Shown: one piece after another, positions 11,324-22,029 of the stretch
Layout of the letters: each line of letters opens with the position of its first letter
How positions within the stretch are numbered: the first letter of the stretch is position 1
Source of the DNA: Diplolepis rosae
Lineage: Eukaryota > Arthropoda > Insecta > Hymenoptera > Diplolepididae
DNA length: 64,000 nt
Assembly: GCA_030998225.1 (NCBI GenBank)
Contig: JAPYXD010000522.1
Location: 3,038,001 to 3,102,000 of the forward strand
Direction: 5' to 3'
Position numbers and translations under genes: made by a program
The notes under the pieces: generated by a model
What the model was told of the DNA's origin: nothing
The model's input: the letters and a program-made list of their open reading frames with translations, nothing else
Databases searched by the model: none

Positions 11324-11448
11324 GCGACAATGCTCGCAGGAGATCGAAGCCAAGGCGTAGTCGAGGCGTAGCCAACACGTAGCTGAGGCAAAGCCGAGAC
11401 GAAGCCGAGACGAAGCCGAGGCGCGATCAGTCCTGCGAGCATTGTCGC
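11324..11448. repeat. Perfect 18-bp inverted repeat enclosing an 11-bp minisatellite
   Basis: The arms 11324-11341 and 11431-11448 are exact reverse complements (GCGACAATGCTCGCAGGA). The loop 11349-11423 is seven tandem copies of an 11-bp unit close to GCCGAGACGAA; the fifth and sixth copies are identical and the others differ by one to four bases. It is markedly GC-rich against the AT-rich surroundings. Confidence 0.85.
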
Positions 11449-11661
11449 GAATCTCGTAATTTTCCAAATCGTGTGCATTGGCACGTATTCTATTTTATGT
11501 GACTTCGGTGCGGATACGAGTTTTCATGCGTACACTCGAATCTAATCTAGTATTGTAGTTGTTTGCGGCGCTAGTCATTACACTTGATATTTCGCGACAA
11601 GTCCCGGCCATTTTAATTTTATCGATCTTGTGTGGTAGTAGCTTGTTGTAATAGAGCATGC

Positions 11662-11871
11662 GCAGTTCAAATGTACAACGCTTTGTCAGTAGGGTGCTAA
11701 TACTGTACGAAGAAGAAAAACAATAAGAAGAACATTCTGCTCCGCTGTAAGACTATATGCGCATGCACAGTTCAATTTTTACATTATATTCCTCGGTAAC
11801 GGAATACACAACATTCCATTACTCTCAGCTGTAACGGAAAAACGAGTTTCCGCGCCGGAGGCACATAAAAT
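11662..11871 (+). repeat. 0.2-kb dispersed repeat, copy 1
   Basis: Starts CAGTTCAAATGTACAA and ends GGAGGCACATAAAA. It is repeated in direct orientation at 11924-12130 with clear but incomplete identity. The right half reappears inverted at 49967-50083. Non-coding. Confidence 0.8.
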
Positions 11872-11923
11872 ATTTTACAATCTACTTTTTTAGTCCTGTC
11901 ATCCTACTAAACCCTAAACTTTC

Positions 11924-12130
11924 CAGTTCAAATGTACAAGGCTTTGTGAGTACGGTGCCAACGCTGTACGAAGAAGAAGAAGAATAAGAAGAATATTACG
12001 CTCCGCTGTATCGTAATGAGCGCATACGCAGTTCAATTTTTCCATTACATTCCTCTGTATCGTAATACACAACATGAAGCTACTCTCAACTGTAGCGTAA
12101 AAACGAGTTTACGCGCCGGAGGCACATAAA
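11924..12130 (+). repeat. 0.2-kb dispersed repeat, copy 2
   Basis: A direct duplicate of 11662-11871. Differences include GTAACGG versus GTATCGT type changes and a longer GAAGAAGAAGAA run. The spacing between the two copies is about 50 bp. Confidence 0.8.
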
Positions 12131-13413
12131 AATACTTTTGAAAAAACAGATGTCATACTAGAATAGAGCCTTAAGTCACGTCCTGATTTTGAGATTTCTT
12201 TGTTTTCTATTGCTTATAGAAGGCTCTTAGACAACAGCATATAACTAATATTTTCGTAAAAATTTTATCAGCAAATGACATGCTAAATTTCGAAAACCGA
12301 TAAAATTTTGAGGGTGCAATTTATACCTAATGGTTGTTTGTTAGTATTTGAATTGCAGCTCAGCTATAATATTAATTCAACTTACATCGAGTGGTCAAAT
12401 TAGACATCTCACGTGGTTATATTTATACCAGCCATATAGGATGATAATTCTAATCAAAAATATAAGTGTACCAATTATTCATTTCTTTCAAAGCCTCTGA
12501 AGGATGGTTTCATACTTAGCAGATGTGATGGATAATCTTTTTAAATTATTACTATAGTTTATTTCATCTTCTTATACGAACACATTAAGTGGTATTCATA
12601 ATTTTCTTAAACGCGCAAGTTTGGTTGTGCATTTCCCGCTCCTAGATGAGAATTGTTTTTGATTGAAGGTCTTGATTAAAATTATTAATATATGCTGTGT
12701 ATGCTCTTTACATGATTCTTCGCGATCTCTTTTAGAATGATGTGATAAAGGCTGGAACCCCAGCATGATTTTTATCGCTCATTTTTATGTTCCCGTGAAT
12801 AATTCATACAAGAATGATTTAATAACAATGTAAAGGTAGTTAAGTAAGGGGTTTTCTGAGATTAAGGATGTTTTTTGCATCCAAGGGTGATTTAAGAAGC
12901 TGGTACTATTGACTATTTTATCACAATATCTTTAAGTCATTTTGTATATTTTGTGTCCGCTATATGAATTTAGAAATTATAAAAACTTGTAAACACCAAT
13001 TTTCGTAAATAATAAGGGCTGGCTTTTACACGTAAGGGTAGTTTTGCATGAATTAGGAATTATAAAAAAAATGTCGTCTATGATTCTCTATGACTCCAAT
13101 ATGGCATCTATTTTGAATGTGCGTTACATCAAAGAAACACAGGTTATAAAGAGTTAAACATGACTTCAATTACATCCCAGCTTAAAATTGTTCGGAAATA
13201 ATTATTCTATAATTCAAAAAAATTTATCAACACAGAATTTCTATTACGAGAAATCAAAACTATTATAATTTTATGTTTACATCTAACTGATTCAGAAACA
13301 ATAGAAACAGGAGTATGCGATTTACGTTACAGTCAAGTTCGACTTCTCAAATAAAAAAATGCATATTTAAAATTTACTGATACAATCCATTTAGAAAAGC
13401 TTGTTTTTTGTAG
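12131..13413. other. Intronic sequence, nothing recognised
   Basis: AT-rich, with no transposase or polymerase motif and no long frame. It ends in a pyrimidine-rich acceptor that leads into protease exon B. Confidence 0.4.
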
Positions 13414-13674
13414 GTTGCAAATAAAAATAGAATAAGTTTTCGTAAACCTCCTGTAGTAGACAAAAATCTGCCCAAGAAAGAAACATGCTATTCGTTATAT
13501 ATGTATATAAAGGAGACGATTCCTCCTGAAAACATTCAAAGAACTTATGTTGACAATATAGGCATGACTAAGATGGAAAAAGAATCTTGCAGTAGCATTC
13601 CTGGTGTACATGAAATGGAAGAAAAGAAAAATTTATATCATTGTTTTCAAACATTTGAAGTTCAATTTGAAGAG
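13414..13674 (+). CDS. Serine protease homologue, exon B (middle of the S1 domain)
   Basis: An 87-codon exon bounded by TTGTTTTTTGTAG (AG at 13412-13413) and donor GAG|GTAAGA (GT at 13675). Both ends are phase 0, matching the end of exon A and the start of exon C. The sequence continues the S1 fold after NNIAVLVV with ISFRKPPVVDKNLP and CYSLYMYIKETIPPENIQR, then CSSIPGVHEM and YHCFQTF. These correspond to the middle strands and the Cys residues before the active-site Ser loop. The exon has no frame interruption. On its own the similarity is weak; phase and position make the case. Confidence 0.55.
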
Positions 13675-14572
13675 GTAAGAAATTGCGTAAAATTGTTACG
13701 TAAGGATTAAACAAATCAAAATAATATTTTGTGATACGGACGTAGAAGAGTTAAGTCCTGACTACACAAAACTGTCTAACGAAGGTATCGCCATACGTTG
13801 ATATTTTTGTTTTTCTCCATACTTTGTGATAGTAGATTTTGAGCAGACATTGTAATTGCTAAAATAGTGAAGCGCACTATCCAGCTGTTTTCGACAAAAT
13901 AGCGTTCGTGTATTTGCGTACTTCACATAGACAAAACTGGCCTATTTCTTCGAGGGGAACTTAGATCAGTGACAAGGTTTCTCAATTAGTAGGCGAAAGG
14001 CTCTAGGTTCGGAACCGAGCGCCAAGCGCCTAGGCGGTTATTGCATGCACACCCTCAATTGAACCAAGTGTGCTTGGGATTAGATGGATAATTCGTTAGC
14101 ATTAAGTTTCTTATGCCACTTCTTTATCGAGTCAATCGAGTGTTCGACCCACAAGAAATTTTAGGGAGAAAGGAGAGGCTCAGTGTGTGTGTGTGTTGAG
14201 AAGAGAGTACGGAAAAAGGAGTGTGTGAACCAAACGCTTTCGAACGGGGAGGCCGAGGATTTTCTAATCTCTCACATGAACATCCGAGGCTCGGGTTATA
14301 ATAAATCACCTTCAAAACCAACTTGACATGGTTTCTGAGCATTGTTAATATGAAGGATTACGATCCTATCGCTGAAAGTTAACCAGAAATAAGTTTCTAA
14401 CTTTCTAATGTGGGATTACGACCCTATTTCCAACCAGTTTTGTATCAAATTTTTGTTTAAACTAGAAATTCGCGAGTAATGAATAACAGAACAGAAGTCT
14501 CAAGTGTGCAGGTCCACACTACGTGGCGTCGAAAGCGTTTGATTCTCCATCTTGGTACGCGCGCGAACGGAG

Positions 14573-15443
14573 ATGTCGAAACAAGAAAGAGCACGTATAC
14601 CTTTCGGAAAAAATACATTCGATAATTATCAGCCAATAAATACGTATCTAAGCGATCCACCGATTCCTGGACTTGAGAAACTCAACAGTTGTCCACTGAG
14701 TAATTCAAGAGACGGTAATCGTTTTGGAATGCCGTCCTCGATTGACGTGTTCGAGAATTCGCGTTTCGGCATGAACGGGAATCAAATACACACGTCTCAA
14801 GCAAGATACAAAACCCTTGTGCACCCTAAAAATCATCAAAATACGCAACAGAGCTGAGCATTTCAGCGCCGCGGTGCCTCGACGCCGCAAGTCACCGGAC
14901 GCGTTCCTCCGAATTTGTGACGCATATTTCTCAAGTATGCGGTTTTTGACTCCGGCATGCTCGATCATTCCAGACATAGCAATCCAAAATAGCAATCACG
15001 CAGGGTGCAGCGTCCCGCAGTTGTCACAAAGTGCGCAGAGACCAAGACTGAATATAGCGCCACCACCTGGAATATGTCAGTACCAACCACAGTCTCATAC
15101 GGTACATTTATGCAAAATCCGTGCAAGTGCGTGGCTTAGAATACGACGGAAGACAGCCTGAAGAACCCTACAAGTTTATATCCACCTCTTTTTCTGGTAA
15201 AATACGTCTTTCCCTCTAACTAAACCTTACATTTATTGAGATAAACGACTATGTCACAGGTGGTCTCTATTCAGAAGAGATGATTATACGTGTAGCCACC
15301 GTACCTAACGAAAATGTGAATAGACTTTTAACGGTTATGACCAGATACGAAATAAGACTCAAGCGTTTCAATCACGATCATCCACAGGGCGATAAATTCA
15401 AGGAAAAACGGGAAGTCCCAACCACATACAAAAAGATCAAGTG
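14573..15443 (+). pseudogene. Coding-like block, family not recognised
   Basis: 14573-14857 is an open frame from ATG (MSKQERARIPFGKN onward, 94 codons) ending in TGA. A second open stretch in another frame runs from about 15055 to 15443. It includes LEYVSTNHSLIRY and RGLEYDGRQPEEPYKFIS, one in-frame TAA near 15220, then NDYVTGGLYSEEMIIRV through TYKKIK. Base composition is closer to 45-50% GC than its surroundings. I cannot name the family. It may be a decayed gene, a processed copy or part of an unrecognised mobile element. It lies on the + strand within the inferred second protease intron. Confidence 0.35.
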
Positions 15444-15553
15444 AGCACCAACTCGAAGAAAATACAGTTTGAAGGCAGTTGTAGTGTTAAAACTGCCGCG
15501 AGCGAAAATACCAAGTGGTTAAAATGCTAGGCCAAGGGATATGTATAGCGTGA

Positions 15554-15900
15554 TTATCTCGAGTCCCGCCACGAACGCACATGCGAGTGTTGGAAAGAAA
15601 AAGTCCATGGTATGGAAAACTGTACAAAACCAATGCGAGGGACCATCGTGTCAGGAGTAACTTCGGCACCCGCTGCCTGAGCGAGGACCTCCCTCGCCAC
15701 AACCCATTTTGCGCAGACGAAGAGTGCGTGCTCTGCGGTATCCACCGGGAAATTGCAGTAGCAACACATCTCGTCTTTTTTCTTGAAGCGCCTCAGGTAC
15801 GCCTTAAAACAGCCATGGCCTGAGAGCACCTGTGCCAAATAAAAGCTGACTCCCCCGAGCTTTCTGTTAAGCCAGGTGGCGAGCACCAGGATCAGGCAGT
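15554..15900 (-). pseudogene. LINE ORF2 C-terminal CCHC region
   Basis: Encodes FYLAQVLSGHGCFKAYLRRF then CCYCNFPVDTAEHALFVC, the Cys/His motif typical of the C-terminus of R1-clade ORF2. A frame of 110 codons remains. The same block is found at 53526-53798 and 62800-63000. Confidence 0.82.
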
Positions 15901-16294
15901 AGGTCCATCTCCCGTTCTGCTCACCATGTCATCTCATCTGCCATTTCTCGGCGAATCTGCGCCTTCCATCCTTGCGGATGGCGTCTTTTGCGCAAGCGAT
16001 TTCCTGCAGGTCGGCGCAGGTAAGCTCCTTACGAAGCTGAAAGATCTCCTGCCTTTCCTCCGCCGAAAAATATATTGGAGGGACGCTCGCCAGGACCAAC
16101 ACAGCACTCGTCGAGACAGTTCTATATGCTGAAACTATTCTCAGCGCGACAAGTCATTGCGCCGAGAACAGTTTCCTCCGGATAGCATGGTTTTGCAGGG
16201 CATTAGCCCAGACCAGAGCTGCATAAAGCAGCTTGGAATGGACCACGCTCGCTACCAGCCTCCTTTTTGCTTCCCTGCGTCTACCGATGTTTGG

Positions 16295-16870
16295 CTAAAG
16301 CCGAGCCAAGGTTGCTGCATTTTGGGTGGCTTTGGGAGCTGCGATCTTTAGGTGTTCGCCAAAGCTAAGCCTACGATCCAGCTGCACCCTCAGGTACTTA
16401 TTGCTTGTTTTCCACTCGACCTCATTCTCTCCGAGAACGATCCTCAGGTATTGGAAAGATCTCCTGTTCGTAACGAACCAAGCCTCGATTTTCTCATGGG
16501 CCATTCTCAGGCCTCTGCTATCCAAACAGCGTTTCGCTCGCCATTGACTTTCATTGATCCTTAGCTCTAGGATTCCGACGTCGATAGCGGTGCACACGAC
16601 AAGTGCGTCATCCGCGAAGTCGACGATGCTCGTTCCAGCAGGTAGGTCCATGCGCAGGAAGTCGTCGTACATGACGTTCCAAATGAGTGGACCCACCCGC
16701 GACACTTCAGGGGCGCCACATGTCATCTCTTCTTTAAGAGACCATTTGTCGCTAACGTATATCACCCACCTGTTGCTCAGGTAGTCATTTGTCATTCACA
16801 ACAGGTAGTATGGAACCTTCTTCCGCATCATCGCCTCGATGCAGATATTCCACTTCGCGAGGCATTCTCG
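16295..16870 (-). pseudogene. LINE ORF2 reverse transcriptase, C-terminal half
   Basis: 16795-16295 is one open frame containing VDFADDALVV, the catalytic FADD box of R1-type LINE reverse transcriptases, followed by RAKRCLDSRGLRMAHEKIEA and KYLRVQLDRRLSFGEHL. Upstream to 16870 the continuation NICIEAMMRKKVP is visible in another frame. The first half of the RT and the endonuclease are absent. Confidence 0.85.
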
Positions 16871-17099
16871 ACGTAGGGCCGCCAACTGGTCGTTCCACCA
16901 GTACATCAAACCATTGGCTTGCTTGCGCTTTCGGCGAGGCATCGAGTAGTCGCTTGCTCACTAATGAGCAGCACAACGGCCCTCCTCTCCCTGGCAGTCT
17001 GCATCAGGAGGTCCCGGGCATCCTTCCCCCTTCCGAGGTTGAGTTGCAGGAACTTTAATTCCTGCCTCTCAACCTCCGAAGCTCTTTCCGAAAGACCAG

Positions 17100-17556
17100 T
17101 CAGGAGCCGCCACCAGAAACATGGGCGATATCTTCATCGCCCCTGTCTAAACACGTCAGGCACCTTGGCGTTGCCTTGCAGCTCTGGGCCAAGTGTCCAG
17201 TGGCACTGCATCTCCAACAGGCATTCTTCCTGTCGGGGTTGCAGCAGCCCTGGGACCCATAGCTGCAGCTATGCGGCACGCAACGCACCCGATCCTAATT
17301 TTACCCAGCTGAAGCAGACGCGCAGCGTCTGCCTCATCTAGCCGAATCACTGTGTGTTGCGCATTCCGCCCAACGCCTCAGTGGCCTCATTTACACTTTT
17401 TGTTACATGGCGATATTTGTTTCTCAGAATATCCTGTTGTGTGATGCTGAGAGCCCTCGCAAACCTCTCCATTTTTTCATATTGCTCCTTCAGGAGCTGG
17501 AGCACGTCTTTTCTTCCCTCAGCTCCTGGAGAAGCATCCAAGTCCATTTTACCCAC
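17100..17556 (-). pseudogene. LINE ORF1 (gag-like) fragment
   Basis: The 5' part (17556-17347) encodes KDVLQLLKEQYEKMERFARA, a predicted helical or coiled-coil segment. The 3' part (17288-17100) encodes CWRCSATGHLAQSC, a CX2CX4HX4C zinc knuckle, followed by CLTC. ORF1 proteins of R1-like LINEs bind element RNA through such knuckles. A frame break separates the two parts. Confidence 0.75.
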
Positions 17557-18373
17557 GCTTTTCGTTTTTAGTTCCGTTGATTTTGTTTACCAGCGCATCG
17601 TGCGTAGAGGAGCGGGTCGGAATAGTTGGGAACGGCTGTACCCTCAGACCGAAGTCCTACCCCAGTACCCTGAGGCCCAATCTTCGCTTAGCCGGTCCCG
17701 GAATACACGAACAGACCGGCCTCGCTCGAAGCGACGCAGGCTCCGACACCTGTGTTCAATACGCACTACTTGATTAAGGTCCCGAAGGGGCTGGCTCCTG
17801 ATCCCGCATGGCACACCACCTCAGCAGAGCTAGGCTCACATTAACCTCGCCTCCTGGTGGGCCGGGGAAGACACCACTCAGCAACGAAACACTCCCAGTG
17901 GGATGCCATACGGAAACGATCGTTTTTGGACTGTTCTTGGTCACAGACTGCGGAGGCTTTGCAGTGTCCTCCAGGAGGTTCCAGTCACCAACCCGTTCTT
18001 TGCCTCGCTCAAGAGAGAGCCCGTCCATAGAGTCTTCTTTCACATTCAAAGGACACATATCACAGTCATGCGGCGCTGACATTCATTCACTTCACTCATT
18101 CCTCGCAGGCACTCGCAGACTCATTCTCAGTGCCACTGCCTGGGGCAAACATCCTTCTTCATGGATGGGGATAGACGCGTCTATAGCATCTCCTGCTTTC
18201 GACCTGACATAGACCCGTTTATAGGGCACCCATCATTTGTTCACCGATTCATAGGGACACTACAACCTCCATGGCCCAAGGGCCGTCTGCTAGGCCTCCC
18301 CACCCGTCCATTTTTGGAATGGCCAAGAGAAGGATTTCGTCAAGGTACCAGTACAAGCGGAAGTATATGACGT

Positions 18374-18449
18374 GGTTTACGACGTGGTGTATTACGCAGC
18401 TTGATTTTTTTATTTGAAAAATTATCCCTTAATTAATACCACGTCGTAA
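18374..18449. repeat. 13-bp inverted repeat
   Basis: TTTACGACGTGGT near 18374 and its reverse complement near 18437 bracket about 50 bp. Further ACGACGT/ACGTCGT words follow up to 18530. Function unknown. Confidence 0.5.
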
Positions 18450-18779
18450 ATTTTAAACATAGTTTACGATCCTAATTTTCAACGTATTGTACGACGTAGC
18501 TCACGATGTACTTTACGACATAGTTTAGGCCGTCGGAATTTTCAATAGGGCGTTCACTTCAATTTTATTTCGGACCTTAATAGTCACAGGACGTCCACTC
18601 CTATAGGAGTAAAGAAGAACAAATTATAGTGTTTGCTATCAACAAGCGGTGGCGCTATTGTCGCTACCGATGTTCATTTTAACCTGTCGTAACCATAGCA
18701 ACCATAGTTTGATATTCTTTTAAAATCTGATGGTATAAATCATTGATTCATGTTTAAAACTTTTCCGCACCTTAGAATG

Positions 18780-18973
18780 TACCTAGTAAGAAATTGGACA
18801 TTGAATGGCATTGAAATGTCAAAATCTGGAAAGAAATGGAATTGAGAGTGGAACTTTTGAATACATTTTAATTCCCAGGCATTTAAAGGCATTTAAAAGT
18901 TTCATTATCGTTTCCGTTTCCTTTCAGATTTTGATATTTCAATGACATTTAATGCCCACCTTCTTACTATGTA
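18780..18973. mobile_element. Hairpin MITE of about 194 bp
   Basis: Arms of 65-90 bp starting TACCTAGTAAGAA at 18780 and ending in the inverted version at 18973 pair with moderate mismatch. No coding sequence. Confidence 0.65.
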
Positions 18974-19189
18974 TCGAATTGCGGGGTACGAGGGTTTCGT
19001 TTACATTGATATTAGTTTTTACTATCATAACTTGGCGGCGCTGATCCTCATTTTCACTTTTTTAAGTAACCTCGTGAAAAGCATGTTAGTGGACGTACTG
19101 TGATCATAGTGAACGTTGTAAAGTGACCCTTCGATGCTATGAAGTATGACAACGATGAATCTTGCTTTTACTAAAGTTGATGCAAGTTA

Positions 19190-19495
19190 CCTTTCGGTAC
19201 GTGATAATAAAATATCTCTTCATTGAGTAGTGACAGCTATCTGGAAATATAGAAGTTCTGTTATTCCTGAGCAAAAAATGTGATTTTCACAGGCCTCTTT
19301 TGAAGTCAACTTTACACTAGTGAGAGAGTTCTCTCGAGACCAAAACAAATGATAATTTAATGGGGAAAGGTGAGGGCTATACGGTGGATACATCAAAACT
19401 TCTCAGCCAAGCTTTGTCAATTTTTGACAGGTTGACAACGATGTTTGCGGTCGGGTGTTGTCGTGGCAGGAAACGGGGCTTTCCTTATTAATTAA
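19190..19495 (-). pseudogene. Mariner-like transposase, C-terminal fragment
   Basis: Read on the - strand, the segment gives HPTANIVVNLSK (second-Asp region, degraded), a PYSPHLSPI-like third-Asp block around 19360-19390, and NSLTSVKLTSKEACENH. Frames shift repeatedly. It could be the other half of the mariner relic at 20740-21440, split by later sequence. Confidence 0.5.
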
Positions 19496-20738
19496 TTCTA
19501 GAAATCTATCGAATTTCTTCTTTTTTTCGATTCTTTCCAAGACGCAATAACTTTTTACTGACTAAACGATTATGTGACAACTTTATTTTTCCGGAACTCC
19601 ACGATATTTCACCTTCCAAAGGTACACAAGTATTTCCAGATCTAATTAATATTACTAGAGTTATGCGATCCTAGCTATATAAAGTACGTGAGTAAATAAA
19701 AGCTATCTTTTTCAAAAGGGCTGAATAGTTCACTTTACCATTTTACCAATTGCACTGTCTAGACGTGGTGTGAAATTGTACAAAGTATAAACAAAAACAG
19801 AATATCAGCGTCTGGTGAATGCCTCGTGAACAATCTTACGTGCCCTTTTTTTATGTGGCAGCTCTGTTACAAACAGTACGAGCTGAAGACAAATGTTGCA
19901 TAAAATATATCATCTGAAGGCAAGTGCGGTTAACTTTACATTCTTCTTCTAAAGTCGTTCAATTTCCACGCGAATCAGATAGGCGTATCTCAAGAATCTT
20001 TTACTTGTAGGTAAAAAAATAATGGAAAAATTTTTGTGAGTACAACACTGGGAATTTTAAAATAATATCGGAAGGTACTATAATATTGTATTCTGCAACT
20101 GGATTGAAGAAAACTATTTTCTTACAATAGTTATAAATATTTGAAATATCATTTATTTTCTTGGGTGACGTCACTCGACACATGTTAGAAATTTCACATG
20201 AGACACATTTTAATTTTATATTTGACCATCACGGTCAATCGTAACGATTGATAATTTTCTGCTTGGAGTGAGTAATTAGGTATTTTTTTCTTGCGTAAAA
20301 TTAGAGATACATAGCTTAAGGACAAGCGTGAGAAGGTATTTAAGGTGTATGTCCCAATTAGTGACCAAAGTTTTTATTCGCCGGGATAAATAATTGATAT
20401 TTTTGTACTAAATATTAATAAAATCATTGAAAAATCTTAAATTTTTCCCATTTCATTATAAAATCATATATACATGAGTACGAACAACATTAAATCATAA
20501 TGGAGTTCAAAGTTGCGCGTCTCAACTTTCGTAATGTTTCAAGCGCAAGATGGCTGCTAACAATTAAAATATCGGCGATCCCACTCACCAAAAGTAATTA
20601 TCGAGATCAATATTGCAGTTGCTCACTTAAATAAAGTGTGAACTCGAGTGAGGAAATCTCATACAAGTGGATAAATCGCGATTACTTAAATTCACCTTAT
20701 GAATTTAGCAAATACTTGTAATTATATTTCAAGGAGTA
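19496..20738. other. No gene recognised
   Basis: AT-rich stretch with no supported frame. It separates two same-strand mariner fragments. Confidence 0.35.
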
Positions 20739-20739
20739 T

Positions 20740-21440
20740 CAACTTAAATATAGATTTTCAATAAGTTTATTTAGCATGTGAGCTCGTTTGTTTGAAAAAG
20801 TCGGCCAATATGAACTGTTAGGGTTAAAGTCTCGTAATTCGAAGGACATACATATAAAGCCTATAACTTGGTTCGTATCAAACGAAACGCAGATTCTCAT
20901 GAATAGAAATGATTTCGCTTTAGTTATCTTGATATACTGTTTTGACACTTCGCGTAATTCCGGAGTATAATAGTGGATCCCTGTTTCATTCATCATCATA
21001 AATCAAAGCAAAAACTCTTGGATTGCGGGTAAAATAGGCCAAATTTTTTTTTGAAATAGTCGCACGAATGGGTTTTTGGTCAAGCTTTCTCATGCACAAA
21101 TGTGTATACAAAATATTGATCATACGCTCAGTTAAGATGGAAATGATTTCAGCTATCTCACGTACTTTCACTTTTGGGTCAGTCAAAACAATATCATGAA
21201 TTTTATTGAAAATGTCTAGTGTAGTGATCTCATTTGAACTAACTGGACCTGTTATAGTTTCTGTGCTCGTACGACCACAACGAACTTCTAAACCACTCCA
21301 TACGACGTAGCAGAGTCCGAATAATATTTATCAAGATTGGCCTTGGTTTCGGATAAGGTTTTTCTACGCAAAAAGTAGTGTTCAATCAACACGCGAAATT
21401 CACTTTTTTCCATCTTTGCAAAAAATTCAGAGGTTGGTTG
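20740..21440 (-). pseudogene. Mariner-like transposase, N-terminal half
   Basis: From 21418 leftward: MEKSEFRVLIEHYFLRRKT (first helix-turn-helix), TDPKVKVREIAEIISILTER and ILYTHLCMRKL (second helix-turn-helix and linker), then MNETGIHYYTPELREVSKQY. That last block matches the first catalytic Asp block (MDETWIHYYTPE) with Asp changed to Asn. Several frameshifts. Confidence 0.72.
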
Positions 21441-21801
21441 TTTTCAGACACTGTAACTTGTCAGCAAATGAATGAATTTGACTCAAATTTTGACAGACGA
21501 GGTTTGAAGGATGGAATTTGTCAACAATAATAGCCGCTTCTTATTAGTGGTGACCTCTCATAAAAATATCACCTCAATATCAAACACCCTAGTACATTTC
21601 AGGGACATAATAGTGAGAGGTTCTTGAAATATGCGTATATAATTCTTATTTTAAAAATGCGAAACAATTTGCGTTTTCATGCCTGTAAAGTTTTATAATC
21701 TGGAGTAACTATAATTTTTTGAAAAAGTGTGGAAAAAGTATTTAATAAAGAAAAAAGAAGTATTCGATGTGTTGAAAATAATAATTTTAAATGATTTTAA
21801 G

Positions 21802-21948
21802 GCAGATATGGGCAGTCCGTTATTGACAGGTACGAGACTTGCTGGGCTGTTCATGGCCACTGACGTGGACACAAAAGTATCAGTTTTTGCTAGCGTACAG
21901 GGATACCTGAAATTCATAAGACATATATATGCGAATAAGTGGATCTGA
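21802..21948 (+). CDS. Serine protease homologue, exon C (active-site Ser loop and C-terminus)
   Basis: Terminal exon of 48 codons plus TGA. The acceptor AG is at 21800-21801 and the entry phase is 0. It opens with ADMGSPLLTGTRLAGLF, matching GDSGGPLxxxxLxGI of trypsins with the nucleophile Ser replaced by Met (21808-21810). It continues VSVFASVQGYLKFIRHIY, the usual VFTxVxxYxxWI end of the domain. The Cys normally found just before the Ser loop is absent. ATTAAA at 22003-22008 is a possible poly(A) signal. With exons A and B this completes an S1 domain of about 235 residues. The acceptor tract is AT-rich rather than strongly pyrimidine-rich, so the exact start could move by a few bases. Confidence 0.62.
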   Translation, partial: ADMGSPLLTGTRLAGLFMATDVDTKVSVFASVQGYLKFIRHIYANKWI

Positions 21949-21961
21949 AATATTGTGTAAG

Positions 21962-21984
21962 TATATATATATATATATATATAT
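21962..21984. repeat. TA microsatellite
   Basis: A run of about eleven TA dinucleotides just after the protease stop codon, within its inferred 3' UTR. Confidence 0.9.
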
Positions 21985-22029
21985 TCTTCAAGCCATTTTA
22001 TCATTAAAAATCAATAATGACAGAATTCT

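Larger units (their letters stand above)
493..13413 (+). other. Inferred intron 1 of the protease homologue, filled with mobile elements
   Basis: If exons A and B belong together this is a 12.9-kb intron. It holds a degraded Gypsy element, several Tc1/mariner relics and simple repeats, listed separately. From 493 to about 1000 I see no gene. Around 697-735 there is a short sequence related in inverted form to 8765-8815, so both are fragments of one dispersed repeat. Confidence 0.5.
15490..18370 (-). mobile_element. R1-clade-like LINE, rearranged
   Basis: Reading on the - strand from about 18370 there is a GC-richer 5' region, ORF1 with a helical N-terminus (17556-17347) and CCHC knuckles (about 17220-17100), then the second half of a reverse transcriptase and the ORF2 C-terminus. 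Endonuclease and the first half of the RT are missing, with the join near 16900-17050. Related fragments are at 22030, 53040, 57965 and 62150-63738. Confidence 0.82.
13675..21801 (+). other. Inferred intron 2 of the protease homologue
   Basis: 8.1 kb between exons B and C. It carries an unidentified coding-like block, an R1-like LINE, a hairpin MITE and mariner fragments, listed separately. From 13711 to 14570 nothing is recognised beyond a TG microsatellite near 14187 and two copies of GGATTACGAYCCTAT. Confidence 0.45.

Noticed and set aside
15487..15702. - strand ORF ending the LINE
   Set aside because: Low similarity and out of frame with the ORF2 C-terminus; treated as decay of the LINE tail.
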